The notes beneath the pieces are model-generated. The model saw only the letters and a list, made by a program, of their open reading frames with translations. It did not search any database and was not told the origin of the DNA. Shown piece after piece: positions 17,160-27,003 of a stretch of 64,000 nucleotides of DNA. A program made the position numbers and the translations under genes. Within the stretch, counting starts at the first letter, position 1, and every line of letters begins with the position of its first letter. Source of the DNA: Cupriavidus agavae (GTDB lineage: Bacteria; Pseudomonadota; Gammaproteobacteria; Burkholderiales; Burkholderiaceae); assembly GCF_004217045.1 (NCBI RefSeq), contig NZ_SGXM01000010.1, positions 96,908-160,907 on the forward strand, given 5' to 3'.

Positions 17160-18728
17160 ATGTTCCAGAAGCTCCTGAAGGCGCTGTTTGGCGGACACAG
17201 CCCATCGGCGCTGGCGCGGGCGGGGCATGCCCGGTGGGAACCGTGGCTGCAGCCGATCCGCGCCGACGCGCCGGTGGGTAGCGACCCGGCCTACGACGAC
17301 GACTTCCTTGCCGTCAAGGACGAAGTGGCGAAGCTGTCGGACGTCGATGACGCGCGGATCATCGATCTGTCACAGCGCCTGCTCAGATCGACGGCCAAGG
17401 ACGCGCGGGTGGCCGCCTACTACGCCTACGGCCGGATGCGGCGGGACGTTGCGGAGGGCGTGGCCGAGGCATTCGAGCTGTTGTCGGCGCTGGTCGAGCG
17501 GTTCGGCGAGCAATTGCTGCCGGCGCGGCCGGAGCGCCGCAAGGCCGCGCTGGAGTGGCTGGCAGGGGATACGTTCACGGGCCGTCTCGACCGTGTCAGT
17601 GGCCTGTCGGGCAAGCCGCTGGAACGGACGCTGTCCGCGTTGGCGCTGATCCAGGAGTGCACCGCGAAGTGGCCCGAAACCGCCCGCCCCGCGCTCGATG
17701 GCCTGTTCCGTCTGTTCCAGGGCCGGATCGAGGCGCCTTCTGCCGGGGATCGGGAGAGCCAGACCGCGCCGGGCCCGGCAGCCGCCTCGGCGCTCGATGG
17801 CGGCGAGGTCGGATCGGCGCGCGAATTGCTGGACCGGGCGCGCCAGATGGCGCAGTTCCTCCAGGAGCAGCCCGACGGCTATCTGGCCGCGTGCCGGGTG
17901 ATGCGCTGCGTACGGTGGGACACCCTGGCCGAGGTGCCACCCCATGACGCCAGCGGCCGGACGCGGCTGTTGGCACCGCGCGGCGAACTGCGCGCGCAAC
18001 TGCGCCGGCTGCTGCTGCGCAAGCAATGGCCCGAGTTGCTGGACCGCGTGGAACAGGCTTTCGCGGAAGGCGCCAACCACTTCTGGCTGGACCTGCAGTA
18101 CTACGCCTTCGTGGCGCAGGAGCATGCGGGCAGCCACCATGCGCAGGCCCGCAGCCTGATGGCTACCGATTGCGCGCTGATGCTGGAGCGCCTGCCGGGA
18201 CTCGAACAATTGGCCTACGCCGATGGCACCCCGTTTGCCGACGATGCCACGCGCGACTGGATTGCCCGGCACGCCACCGTGCGCGACATGGAACGCGGCG
18301 AGCCGCTGATGCCGGTGCCGCTCGATGCGGCCGGCGCGGACTGGACCGAGGCCGAGGCGCAGGCCGCCGACATCGCCGGGCAGCAGGGGCTGGAACTGGC
18401 ACTGGCCTGGCTGCAGGACCTGCCGGCGCGCGGAGGCGAGCGGGAGCGCTTCATGCGGCAGATGGCGATGGCGCGCGTGGCGGAGCGGGCCGGGCGCGGT
18501 GACACGGCCGTGCAATTGTTGAACGCGCTGGACCAGCGCGCGCGGCAGTTCCAGCTGGCCGAGTGGGAGCCGGCGCTCGCCTTCGAAGTCAAACAACAAC
18601 TGCTGCGGTTGCTCAAGGCCCGGCACGCCCGCAAGGATGCGGACAAGGCCGTGCTCGGCCAACGGATGGAAACCCTGCTGGCCGAACTGACTGCCATCGA
18701 TCCGCCGCGCGCCGTCGCGCTCGCGTGA
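17160..18728 (+). CDS. tssA: T6SS baseplate/sheath-assembly protein TssA (VasJ-type)
   Basis: The 522-residue protein has the N-terminal ImpA domain (LQPIRADAPVGSDPAYDDDFLAVKDEVAKL) and a C-terminal VasJ-like domain (about 270-510, with LQYYAFVAQEHAG and LEQLAYADGTPFAD). TssA starts baseplate assembly and guides sheath growth. The start codon ATG 17160 follows the tssM stop at once, so the genes are coupled; a longer reading to 17064 lies inside tssM and was rejected. Confidence 0.92.
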   Translation: MFQKLLKALFGGHSPSALARAGHARWEPWLQPIRADAPVGSDPAYDDDFLAVKDEVAKLSDVDDARIIDLSQRLLRSTAKDARVAAYYAYGRMRRDVAEGVAEAFELLSALVERFGEQLLPARPERRKAALEWLAGDTFTGRLDRVSGLSGKPLERTLSALALIQECTAKWPETARPALDGLFRLFQGRIEAPSAGDRESQTAPGPAAASALDGGEVGSARELLDRARQMAQFLQEQPDGYLAACRVMRCVRWDTLAEVPPHDASGRTRLLAPRGELRAQLRRLLLRKQWPELLDRVEQAFAEGANHFWLDLQYYAFVAQEHAGSHHAQARSLMATDCALMLERLPGLEQLAYADGTPFADDATRDWIARHATVRDMERGEPLMPVPLDAAGADWTEAEAQAADIAGQQGLELALAWLQDLPARGGERERFMRQMAMARVAERAGRGDTAVQLLNALDQRARQFQLAEWEPALAFEVKQQLLRLLKARHARKDADKAVLGQRMETLLAELTAIDPPRAVALA

Positions 18729-18744
18729 TCCGGCCGGCCCCGCC

Positions 18745-20577
18745 ATGACGAACACCATGAATCAGCCATTCCACGACAACGAGATCCTGCGCTACTACGA
18801 GGCCGAAATGCGCTACTTGCGCGAGGCCGGCAGGGAGTTCGCCCAGGCGTTCCCGGACCGCGCCCGCATGCTCAACATCGACCGCATCGGCGAGCGCGAT
18901 CCTCACGTGGAGCGGCTGTTCGAGGGTTTCGCGTTCCTGGTGGGCCGCCTGCGGCACAAGCTGGACGACGAACTGCCGGAACTGACCGAAGGGCTGGTCA
19001 GCATGCTATGGCCGCACTACCTGCGCATGATCCCCTCGCTGGCCATCCTGGAACTGGCGCCGTCCGTCGAGGCGGTGCAGCGGCACGAAACCCTGGCGGC
19101 CGGGCTGGAGGTCATGTCCGACCCGGTGCCGATCGATGAACGCCCCGGCGCGGCGCAGCGCGTGGAGTGCCCCTACCGGACCACGCAGCCGGTGGATCTC
19201 TACCCGTTGTACATGGCCGAGGCCGGCGCCCACGCGCGTGAGGACGGAAGGTCCGTGATCCGCCTGCGGTTGGGCGTGCATGTGCAGTCGCGGCGCGAGC
19301 ACCTCGACGTGCCCCGGCTGCGCCTCTACCTCCATGCCGACCGGCCCGTGGCGCTGGCGCTCTACGCCGCGCTGACCGCCGGGCCGGTGGCCGTGCAGGT
19401 GCGGGTGCCGGGGTATCCGGCGGATCGTCCGGGGGCGCCGCAGCCGATGCCGGGGTTGCGGCTCGAGGCGGCGGGGTTCCGCGCCGACGAGCGCCTCTGG
19501 CCGAAGCCCGACAACGCGTTTGGCGGCTATCAGTTGCTGCTGGAATACTTCACCTTCCCGGAGAAGTTCATGTTCGTGGACCTGCTTGGGCTCGACATGG
19601 ACGCCATCCCGCCAGACGTCGCGCATTTCGATATCGAGATCGTGCTGGCAAAGCCGTTCCCCGAGGACATGCGCTTCTCGGCCGACAACGTCCGCCTGTA
19701 CTGCACGCCGATCATCAACCTGTTCCCGCTCGAAGCGGACCCGATCGCCGTCACGCATCTGGAGACCGAGTACCGCGTGCGGGCCATGGAGCACCACGGC
19801 CAGCACGTGGAGACCTATTCGGTCGATACGATCCGCGGCTTCGAGGCGGCCTCGGGCGAGCGCTTCGAGTACGCCCCGTTTGCGGCGTTCCGGCATCGGG
19901 GCGGCATGCTGCGGCATGACATGCCCGAGCGTTATTTCCACACCCGCGTGCGGCGCGGGCCGTCCGGCCGCTTCGACACCTGGGTGGTGCTCGGCGGGCA
20001 CGCATGGGATGACCGCGACGCGCTGCCGCGCGAGACGCTGTCGCTGTCGGCCACCGGCACCAACGGCATGCTGCCCCGCAAGGGCTTGCGCGATGCGGGC
20101 ATCCGCCGGATGCGCGGCGGCTTTGCCAACGTTGCGGCGGTGCGCAACCTCACGGCACCCACGCTGCCGGTGTATCCGCCCACCGCTGACCGCTTCCACT
20201 GGCGGGTGCTGTCGCACCTCGCCCCCAACTACCTGTCGCTGCTCGATGCCGAGGTGCTGCGCGGCAGCCTGGCGCTGTACGACTGGACCGACGGCGAGCT
20301 GAACCGGCGCCGCATCAACGGCATCACGGCGGTACGCCAGCGGCCGTTGCAGAAGCTCGAGCGCGGCGGGCTGCTGCGCGGAGTGGAGATCGAGGTCACG
20401 CTCGACAGCACCGGCTTTGCCGGGCAGGGCGATATCGAGCTGTTCGGCGCAATGCTGAACCGCTTCCTGGCGCTCTATGCCACGCTGAACCTGTACACGC
20501 GGCTGGTGGTGGTCTGCCAGCCCGGCGGCCAACGCCTGGAGTGGCCTGACAGCAAGGGCGAGGGGGCACCGTTTTGA
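18745..20577 (+). CDS. tssF: T6SS baseplate protein TssF
   Basis: The 610-residue protein matches TssF (VasA/ImpG): the N terminus LRYYEAEMRYLREAGREFAQAFP, then ERDPHVERLFEGFAFL and LPELTEGLVSMLWPHYLR are strong family signatures. It forms the baseplate wedge with TssG and TssK. It starts 16 bp after tssA and overlaps tssG by 4 bp. Confidence 0.96.
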   Translation: MTNTMNQPFHDNEILRYYEAEMRYLREAGREFAQAFPDRARMLNIDRIGERDPHVERLFEGFAFLVGRLRHKLDDELPELTEGLVSMLWPHYLRMIPSLAILELAPSVEAVQRHETLAAGLEVMSDPVPIDERPGAAQRVECPYRTTQPVDLYPLYMAEAGAHAREDGRSVIRLRLGVHVQSRREHLDVPRLRLYLHADRPVALALYAALTAGPVAVQVRVPGYPADRPGAPQPMPGLRLEAAGFRADERLWPKPDNAFGGYQLLLEYFTFPEKFMFVDLLGLDMDAIPPDVAHFDIEIVLAKPFPEDMRFSADNVRLYCTPIINLFPLEADPIAVTHLETEYRVRAMEHHGQHVETYSVDTIRGFEAASGERFEYAPFAAFRHRGGMLRHDMPERYFHTRVRRGPSGRFDTWVVLGGHAWDDRDALPRETLSLSATGTNGMLPRKGLRDAGIRRMRGGFANVAAVRNLTAPTLPVYPPTADRFHWRVLSHLAPNYLSLLDAEVLRGSLALYDWTDGELNRRRINGITAVRQRPLQKLERGGLLRGVEIEVTLDSTGFAGQGDIELFGAMLNRFLALYATLNLYTRLVVVCQPGGQRLEWPDSKGEGAPF

Positions 20578-21617
20578 GCACCGGCACGCCCCGCAAGGCG
20601 CCGCCGCTGCTGCCTGCATTGCTCGTCCAGGCGCCGCAGATGAACGTGCTGCGGTTCTGCGAACTGATGGAACTGGCCGCGCCCGGCCGTCCGCCGCTGG
20701 GCACGACAGATTCCCCGGCCGACGAGGCGGTCCGCTTCCGGTCGAGCGGGCGGCTTGGTTTTCCGGGGCACGAGATCGAGGCGGTCGAGACCGATCCGGA
20801 TATGCCGGGCGCGCCGCCGGTGGTCCGCACCACGTTCCTTGGCCTCTACGGCGTGGACGCGCGCATGCCGTCCTACTTCATCGACGAGATCGCCCAGCGC
20901 CGCGACGGCGCGGAGCCGCTGGCGGCTTTTCTCGACCTGTTCCACCACCGGATCGTCACGCAGTTCTACCGCGTGGCGCGCAAGTACCGCTATCCGGCCG
21001 GCTTCCGGGCGGGCGGCAAGGATGAGGTGTCGGGCCACCTGCTGAGCCTGCTGGGCCTGGGGTTTGGGCGACCCACAGGCGGGCAGGCCGTGTCCACGCG
21101 CAAGCTGCTGTCGATGCTCGGGCTGGCCAGCCAACGCACGCGCACGGCCGAGGGGCTGGCCGGCGTGCTGCGGCACGCGGTGCCGGACTCCGGCGTCGCC
21201 GTGGAGGAATTCCACCCGGTGTGGATTCCCGTCGAACGGGGCGCGTCGGCGCCGCTGGGCGAGAACTGCGTGCTGGGACGCGGGTTCTTCGACCGCGCCA
21301 ATGCCGTGCGGATCGTCATCACGCCCTCGCGGCGCGAATCGGTGCTCGGGCTGATGCCGGGCCGCGCGGCACACGGCGAACTGATGGCGTTGCTGCGCTT
21401 CTATCTTGGGCACACCGCGCATGCCTTCCTCGAAATGCACGTGCCGCGCGCGCTGATGCCCGCGCCGGTGCTGAACTCGGGCGACGTGGGGCTGGGATAC
21501 ACCGCGCAGCTGCGCCCGTCGGGCGCGGAGGAGTCGGATGAAGACCACACGATTACCCGTGTGCGGCTAGGCACGTGGCGCGGCGTCGCGCCGTCCGGGC
21601 GGCCGGCACAACACTGA
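20574..21617 (+). CDS. tssG: T6SS baseplate protein TssG
   Basis: The 347-residue protein is TssG (VasB/ImpH), the partner of TssF. Supporting segments are VRFRSSGRLGFPGHEIEAV, TTFLGLYGVDARMPSYF and AFLDLFHHRIVTQFYR. It begins with TTG overlapping the tssF stop (TTGA), with a purine-rich GAGGGGG ribosome-binding site inside tssF. Confidence 0.95.
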   Translation: MSTGTPRKAPPLLPALLVQAPQMNVLRFCELMELAAPGRPPLGTTDSPADEAVRFRSSGRLGFPGHEIEAVETDPDMPGAPPVVRTTFLGLYGVDARMPSYFIDEIAQRRDGAEPLAAFLDLFHHRIVTQFYRVARKYRYPAGFRAGGKDEVSGHLLSLLGLGFGRPTGGQAVSTRKLLSMLGLASQRTRTAEGLAGVLRHAVPDSGVAVEEFHPVWIPVERGASAPLGENCVLGRGFFDRANAVRIVITPSRRESVLGLMPGRAAHGELMALLRFYLGHTAHAFLEMHVPRALMPAPVLNSGDVGLGYTAQLRPSGAEESDEDHTITRVRLGTWRGVAPSGRPAQH

Positions 21618-21642
21618 GGCAATGACACATGGAACGGAAACG

Positions 21643-22164
21643 ATGAGGCGGATTCGGAGCGGCGCCGTGCTGCTGGCGATGGCGGCGCTGGCCGGCTGCG
21701 GCGTGGGGCAGTCGGTCAGGGAGGGGGCCGTGGAGGCGGCGAAATGGGCGTTCACGACGCGCGTGGAGACGATGAACATCGACCTGGTCGCGCGGGCGGC
21801 GCTCAATGCCGATGGCGCCGGGCAGCCATTGTCCACGGTGGTGCGCATCTACCAGCTGAAGTCGCCGCAGGCGTTCGAATCGCTGAGCTACGCCCAGTTG
21901 CTGGGGGAAGACCTCGACAGCCTCGGGTCAGACCTGCTGGCCACGCACGACGTGGTGCTGCGGCCCGCCGCGGCCGCCAGCGTCAGCGAGCCGATGAAGC
22001 CGGACGCGGACTATGTCGGCGTGGCCGCGTTGTTCAGGGATACCGGCAAGAACGCGGTCTGGAAGGTGGTGATCCCGAAGAAGCAGTGGAAAGCCACCGA
22101 CCCCGTCAAGATCATCGCGCGCGACAACGTGCTCGAAGTCGTCAGCGCGGAGCCGGCCTCCTGA
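21643..22164 (+). CDS. tssJ: T6SS outer-membrane lipoprotein TssJ
   Basis: TssJ anchors the TssLM complex to the outer membrane. With the ATG at 21643 the protein starts with a 19-residue lipoprotein signal ending in the lipobox LAGC; an in-frame ATG at 21622 is possible. The mature part shows the TssJ pattern of VVRIYQLKSPQAFESLSYAQLLGEDLDSLGSDLL. It is the last gene of the right arm and meets the ABC transporter genes tail to tail, 7 bp apart. Confidence 0.94.
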   Translation: MRRIRSGAVLLAMAALAGCGVGQSVREGAVEAAKWAFTTRVETMNIDLVARAALNADGAGQPLSTVVRIYQLKSPQAFESLSYAQLLGEDLDSLGSDLLATHDVVLRPAAAASVSEPMKPDADYVGVAALFRDTGKNAVWKVVIPKKQWKATDPVKIIARDNVLEVVSAEPAS

Positions 22165-22171
22165 GTGGCGC

Positions 22172-23587
22172 CTACGCCGCGTGGCTCCCGCCGAAGGCGA
22201 TATGGCGGTCCGCGATGGCCTCGCCCAGCGCGCGATCGTGCGTGACGAGCATCAACGCGCAGCCCCGCTCGGCGGTCACGTCGACGATGAGGTCCACCAC
22301 GTCTTTCTGCGTCACCGGATCGAGCCGCGAGGTCGGCTCGTCGGCGAACAGGAAGACCGGGTCGAGCAACAGCGCGCGCAGCAGCGCGAACCGTTGCAGT
22401 TCGCCGCCTGATACGGCACCGGGCACGCGCGCCAGCAATGCGGGGCGCAGCCGCATGCGCTGCATCAGCGGATCGATGCGCGCGCGGTCAAGGCCGTGGC
22501 GCCGGCACAGGTCTTCCAGTGCCAGTCCCAGCGGGCGGCGCGGGGCGAACGCGGCGGCCGGGTCCTGGTAGAGCTTCTGGTAGCGCACGCGCGCCAGGTG
22601 CGCAGGCTGGTCGATGCGGCCCGCGTCGGCGCGCACCAGCCCGAGCAGCACATTGCCGAGCGTGGACTTGCCGCTGCCGCTGGGGCCGGTGACCGCCACG
22701 CGCTCGCCGGCGTGCAGCGCCAGATCGAACTGCCGGAACAGGCTCTGCGTGCCGAACCGCTTGGCCAGCCCGCTGGCGCGGATCACCTCGGCGCCGCGTG
22801 TCGCGGCGGGCTTGCGCGGCCAGTTCTCGGGGTCGGCGCCGATCAGTGTGCGGGTGTAGGCGTGCTGCGGCTGCTGCAGCAGGGTGCCGGCGCGGGTCTG
22901 TTCGACGATGGCGCCATCACGCAGCACGGCGGCCTCGCCCCCGAGCGCGCGGGCTACCGCGATGTCGTGGGTGATCGTCAGCACGGCGCAGCCCTGCCGC
23001 ATGGCGTCCTGCAGGTGGGCCACGATGGCGTCGCGCCAGTGCGGGTCGAGCCCCTTGGTTGGTTCGTCGACGATCAGCACCGGCGCCTGGCCGGCGCGCG
23101 TGATGGCCAGCGCCAGGCGCTGGGCCATGCCGCCGGACAGCGTGGCTGGCCAGGCCGCCTCCACATGGGCGAGCCCGAGTCTGGCGAGATCGTGCCGCGT
23201 CTGCTGGCGGGCCGCGTCGCGCGGCTTGCCGCCGACCAGCATGTGGGTTTCGGCCAACTGGTCGCCGACGCGCATGGTCGGATCGAGGGCCAGCGACGGC
23301 TCCTGTGGCAACAACGACAGCGCGCGGCCCCAGTGGCGGCGGCGCGCGTGGGTGTCGCCAGCGTCGGATGCCTCGTCGCCGAGCACGATACGGCCGGTGG
23401 CGCGCAGGCCGTGCGGCAGCGTGCCGAGGATGGCCTGGGCCAGCAGGCTCTTGCCGGCGCCGCTCTCGCCGAGCAGCGTCAGCGCCTGACCGGCGTGGAG
23501 CGTCAGCGAGACCGGGCCGACGAGCCGGCCTTCTGCGGCGTGCACTTCTAGTCCGTCGATCTGGAGCAGGGGGAGGTTGGCCGTCAT
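22172..23587 (-). CDS. ABC transporter with two fused ATPase domains (Opp/Nik type)
   Basis: The 471-residue protein holds two complete nucleotide-binding domains, as in fused DppD-DppF or NikD-NikE. Domain 1 has Walker A GESGAGKS (40-47), signature LSGGM (150-154) and Walker B VLIVDEPTKGLDP. Domain 2 has Walker A GPSGSGKS (301-308), signature VSGGE and Walker B FLFADEPTSRLDP. Each is followed by the switch His (THD). It energises the two permeases encoded upstream. The start overlaps the second permease stop (ATGA). A longer reading to 24403 is not supported. Confidence 0.9.
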   Translation of the reverse strand: MTANLPLLQIDGLEVHAAEGRLVGPVSLTLHAGQALTLLGESGAGKSLLAQAILGTLPHGLRATGRIVLGDEASDAGDTHARRRHWGRALSLLPQEPSLALDPTMRVGDQLAETHMLVGGKPRDAARQQTRHDLARLGLAHVEAAWPATLSGGMAQRLALAITRAGQAPVLIVDEPTKGLDPHWRDAIVAHLQDAMRQGCAVLTITHDIAVARALGGEAAVLRDGAIVEQTRAGTLLQQPQHAYTRTLIGADPENWPRKPAATRGAEVIRASGLAKRFGTQSLFRQFDLALHAGERVAVTGPSGSGKSTLGNVLLGLVRADAGRIDQPAHLARVRYQKLYQDPAAAFAPRRPLGLALEDLCRRHGLDRARIDPLMQRMRLRPALLARVPGAVSGGELQRFALLRALLLDPVFLFADEPTSRLDPVTQKDVVDLIVDVTAERGCALMLVTHDRALGEAIADRHIAFGGSHAA

Positions 23588-24387
23588 GCGCGGCTCCTTT
23601 GGGTGGCGTCGCTCGACAGTACCAGCGCCAGCGTGGCCAGCGTCAGAACCACGATCGGGCTGGCGATGACCCATGGGGCCTGCGCCGCGTAGGGCAGCAG
23701 TTCGGTCATCATCAGCCCCAGTTCTGCGGCCGGCGGCTGGGCGCCGAGGCCGACGAAGCCCATCGCCGCGAGCGCCAGTACCGCCGCGCTGGCGCCGAAA
23801 CTCATCAGCGTGGCCAGCAGCGGCAGCAGTTCGGGCAGCACGTGGCGCGTCAGGATGTACCACGGGCCGAAGCCGAGCAGCCGGGCGGCCTCGACGTGAT
23901 CGCTGGCGAACACCACCGTGGCGGTAGCCTGCGTGACGCGGAAATACTCTACCCACAGCACCAGCGACAGTCCCACGTAGAGCGGCCAGAAAGCACCGGG
24001 TGCGAAGGCGCTCAGCAGCAGCACCAGCAGCAGGCCGGGCAGGGCGAGTACGGCGTCGGCGGCGGTGTTGGCGAGCCGGGCGATCCAGCCGCCACGCCAC
24101 GCTGCCAGCAGTCCGAGCAGCGTGCCGGGGATGGCGGCGGTCAGCACGCTGACCAGCGCCAGCCCGAGCGAGAGGCGCGTGGCGTCGGCCAGCCGCGCCA
24201 GCATGCTGCGGCCGAGATGGTCCGTGCCGAGCGGTTCGTGCAGGGCGGGCGCCTGCAGGATGCCGTACAGGTCCTGCTCGAATGGCGCGCGGCCAGCCAG
24301 CCAGGGGCCGGCGAGCGCGAACAGCGCGATGGCGAGCAGCAGCGCCAGGCCCGCGCGCCGGCGGTTCAGATGCAGCCGGGCGATCAT
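23584..24387 (-). CDS. ABC transporter permease (DppC/NikC-like)
   Basis: The 267-residue protein has an N-terminal membrane helix followed by the binding-protein-dependent permease domain. It contains LGTDHLGRSMLARLADATRLSLGL, a hallmark of the DppC/NikC half, and the EAA-like loop DHVEAARLLGFGPWYILTRHVLPELLPL. The start ATG at 24387 overlaps the stop of the first permease (ATGA). It forms the membrane channel with its neighbour. Confidence 0.88.
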   Translation of the reverse strand: MIARLHLNRRRAGLALLLAIALFALAGPWLAGRAPFEQDLYGILQAPALHEPLGTDHLGRSMLARLADATRLSLGLALVSVLTAAIPGTLLGLLAAWRGGWIARLANTAADAVLALPGLLLVLLLSAFAPGAFWPLYVGLSLVLWVEYFRVTQATATVVFASDHVEAARLLGFGPWYILTRHVLPELLPLLATLMSFGASAAVLALAAMGFVGLGAQPPAAELGLMMTELLPYAAQAPWVIASPIVVLTLATLALVLSSDATQRSRA

Positions 24388-25424
24388 CGGCGTCCCCTTG
24401 CAATGCGCACGCGCGGGTCGATCCAGGCGCAGGCCAGATCCACCAGCGTATTGAGCGCCACGAACAGCAGTCCCATGACCAGCGCGGTGCCCTGGATCAT
24501 CGGCACGTCGCGCCCGAAGATCGCGTGCACCAGCGCGTGGCCGATGCCGGGCCACGCGAACAGCGTCTCGATGACCACCACACCCTCCACCAGATAGACG
24601 AGTTGCACGCCGAGGTAGGCCACCAGCGGAATAGCGGCGTTGCGCACACCGTGGCGCAGCACGGCCTGGCTGTCGTCCAGCCCCTTGACGCGGGCGAATG
24701 CAAAGTAGGGCGACTCCGCCACCGCGGCCATGGCATTGCGCGCCACCCGCATCGACGTGGCGGCCAGGCCCAGGCCGAGCGTCAGGGCCGGCATCAGCAG
24801 CGCACCGTGGGCGCCGTGGCCCCCGGCCGGCATCAGGTCGAACTCCACCGACAGCACGGTGACCAGCACGATGCCGAGCACGAACGGCGGCATCGCGCGC
24901 AGCAATACCGACGCCAGCAGCGTGCCACGATCGAGCGTGCCGCCCGCCCGCAGCCCGGCCGCGAAGCCCAGCGGCACGGCGATCAGGCACGAAACGGCCA
25001 GCGCGGCCACGGCCAGTTGCAGCGTGTGGCCGAGCTGGTGGACGATTTCCTCGATCACCGGGGCGCCCGTGACCGACGAAACGCCGAGGTCGAGACGCAG
25101 CAGATGGCTCCACCAGCGCAGCAGCGCTTCGGTCCATGGCAGCGCCAGGCCCAGTTCGGCGCGCACGGCCTCGGCGGCGGCGGCGCTGACCATGTCGAAG
25201 CCGTAGCGGGCGGCGGCCACGCGGAAGGCCGTGTCGCCGGGCAGCAGCCGCATCATCAGGAAGCTCAGCGTGCCGACCAGCGCGGCCACGATCACGGCCT
25301 GCAAGCCACGCTGCAACAGGATGCGGCCGACGAGCCGGGCCGTGCCTGCCGCGCGGGACGGCGGCGCGGCGGCAAGGTCCGCTGGCGTGGAGTGGGCCGC
25401 GAGGGGCAGGGTGGGGTCGCTCAT
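24384..25424 (-). CDS. ABC transporter permease (DppB/NikB-like)
   Basis: The 346-residue protein has the DppB/NikB layout: a first helix starting RILLQRGLQAVIVAALVGTLSFLMMRLLPGD, a periplasmic stretch with LGLALPWTEALLRWWSHLLRLDLGVS, and the core membrane domain with the loop ARVKGLDDSQAVLRHGVRNAAIPL. Its first ~35 residues are an extra Ala/Pro-rich tail. It overlaps the binding-protein gene by 4 bp, so the importer genes form one operon. Confidence 0.88.
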   Translation of the reverse strand: MSDPTLPLAAHSTPADLAAAPPSRAAGTARLVGRILLQRGLQAVIVAALVGTLSFLMMRLLPGDTAFRVAAARYGFDMVSAAAAEAVRAELGLALPWTEALLRWWSHLLRLDLGVSSVTGAPVIEEIVHQLGHTLQLAVAALAVSCLIAVPLGFAAGLRAGGTLDRGTLLASVLLRAMPPFVLGIVLVTVLSVEFDLMPAGGHGAHGALLMPALTLGLGLAATSMRVARNAMAAVAESPYFAFARVKGLDDSQAVLRHGVRNAAIPLVAYLGVQLVYLVEGVVVIETLFAWPGIGHALVHAIFGRDVPMIQGTALVMGLLFVALNTLVDLACAWIDPRVRIARGRR

Positions 25425-27001
25425 GATGTCCAGTACATGTCTGTCAGGCGGTAGGTGCGCTCGAACGGATCGATCGAGACACCGCCGAGCCGGGGCGAGG
25501 CTGCCAGCGTCTGGCGGTACCAGACCACCGGGATCAGCGGCAGGTCGCGCTGCAGCGTGGCCGCGATCTCGCCGCGCAGGCGCCGGGCGCCGGGGCCGGC
25601 CGGCGTGGCCGGGAGCGCGGCCAGGGCACGCGCCACGGCGGGATCGGACCAGCCCATCGCGCCCCAGTCGCCACCCTTGCCGTGCTTCCCTCCGAAATCC
25701 TGCACCATGGTGCCGAACGCGTCGGGCACCACGCCGTAGTTGCGCGACATCAATCCGATGTCCAGCGAGCCGTCGCGGTGTGCGAACGGAATATCGCCCG
25801 AATTGCCCACGGCCACGCGCATGGCGATGCCCACCTGCCGGAACTGCTCCTGCAGCGCGGTGGCGATCACGGGTAGCTCCGGGCGGTCCGGGAACGTGCG
25901 CAACGTGATGGCGAAGCGCGCGTCGCCGCGCCGCAGGATGCCATCGGGCCCCGGCTGCCAGCCCGCCTGGGCGAGCGCGGCACGCGCGGCGTCGCGGTCG
26001 AAGCGCAGCGGGGCGAGCGCATCGTCATGCCAGCCGGGCAGGGAGGGCGGGAACAACTGCGTGGCGGCCAGTGACGGGTCGCGCAGGATGGCCGTGGCGA
26101 TGCCGCGCCGGTCGATGGCCTGCGACAGCGCGCGGCGCACGGCCGCATCGGCCAGGAACGGGTGGCCGGCGTTGACCTTGAGCGCCGTGGTGCGCGGGAT
26201 GGTGACCGCGTGCAGCCGCACGGCGGGGCTGGTGGCAAGCCGGGCAATGCTGCCGGGATCAAGTCCGTAGGCAAGCTCGGCCTGGCCGCCCTCGGCCATC
26301 AGTGCGCGCATTTCGGCGCGGCCCACCGAGAGGTAGGAGGCCCGCTGCACGGCCGGTGCAGGTCCGCGCCAGCCATCGTGGGCGGCGATCGAGAAGCGCT
26401 GCGGCGGCTCCAGATCGACGATCCGGTACGGGCCCGAGCCGATGATCGCGCGTACGTTGCCATCGGCGCCAAACGAGGCCGGGGCCAGCACCTGCGTGCT
26501 GCTGTGGGACAGCAGCGCCAGCAGCGGCGCGAACGGCCGGGTCAGCACGATACGCACGCCATCGGGGGTGGGCTCGATCTGGGCGATCGGCGCCACGCCG
26601 AGCATGCCGGCGGCGTGCCGCGCGCGCTGGAGCGCCGCCACCACGTGCGCCGGCTGCACCGCGCTGCCATCGTGGAAGCGTGCGCCGGGCTGCAGCGTGA
26701 AGCGCCACGCCAGTTGGTCGGGCGACACCTGCCAGCGGGCGGCCAGGCCCGGCGCGGGCAGGCCGGCGGCGTCGTAGCCGACCAGGGTCTCGGTGACCTG
26801 CATCCGTGCGAACAGGTAGCCGTTGCGCAGCGGATCGAGCGCCGACAGCTCCCACGGGCCAATCACGCGCACCGCGCGGCCGCCGGCCGGGACGGGAGAC
26901 GAGGTGTGGGCGTGCAGCGGCAGCGCCGGCGCTGCCAGGGCCGCGCCAGCGGCCAGCAGCAGGCGGCGGCGCCGCGCGTCGGTGGTTCCGGAGGCCGCCA
27001 T
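25421..27001 (-). CDS. ABC transporter substrate-binding protein, family 5
   Basis: The 526-residue protein begins with a Tat-type signal (ARRRRLLLAAGAALAAPALPLHAHT) and continues as a family 5 (DppA/NikA/OppA) binding protein, with ETLVGYDAAGLPAPGLAARW and LRPGARFHDGS-type segments and a C-terminal half ending in a Tyr/Trp-rich tail. Substrate class (peptide, nickel complex or metallophore) cannot be read from sequence; the TonB-dependent receptor gene just upstream suggests a metal chelate. ATG 27001 lies 2 bp after the receptor stop. Confidence 0.85.
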   Translation of the reverse strand: MAASGTTDARRRRLLLAAGAALAAPALPLHAHTSSPVPAGGRAVRVIGPWELSALDPLRNGYLFARMQVTETLVGYDAAGLPAPGLAARWQVSPDQLAWRFTLQPGARFHDGSAVQPAHVVAALQRARHAAGMLGVAPIAQIEPTPDGVRIVLTRPFAPLLALLSHSSTQVLAPASFGADGNVRAIIGSGPYRIVDLEPPQRFSIAAHDGWRGPAPAVQRASYLSVGRAEMRALMAEGGQAELAYGLDPGSIARLATSPAVRLHAVTIPRTTALKVNAGHPFLADAAVRRALSQAIDRRGIATAILRDPSLAATQLFPPSLPGWHDDALAPLRFDRDAARAALAQAGWQPGPDGILRRGDARFAITLRTFPDRPELPVIATALQEQFRQVGIAMRVAVGNSGDIPFAHRDGSLDIGLMSRNYGVVPDAFGTMVQDFGGKHGKGGDWGAMGWSDPAVARALAALPATPAGPGARRLRGEIAATLQRDLPLIPVVWYRQTLAASPRLGGVSIDPFERTYRLTDMYWTS

Positions 27002-27003
27002 GC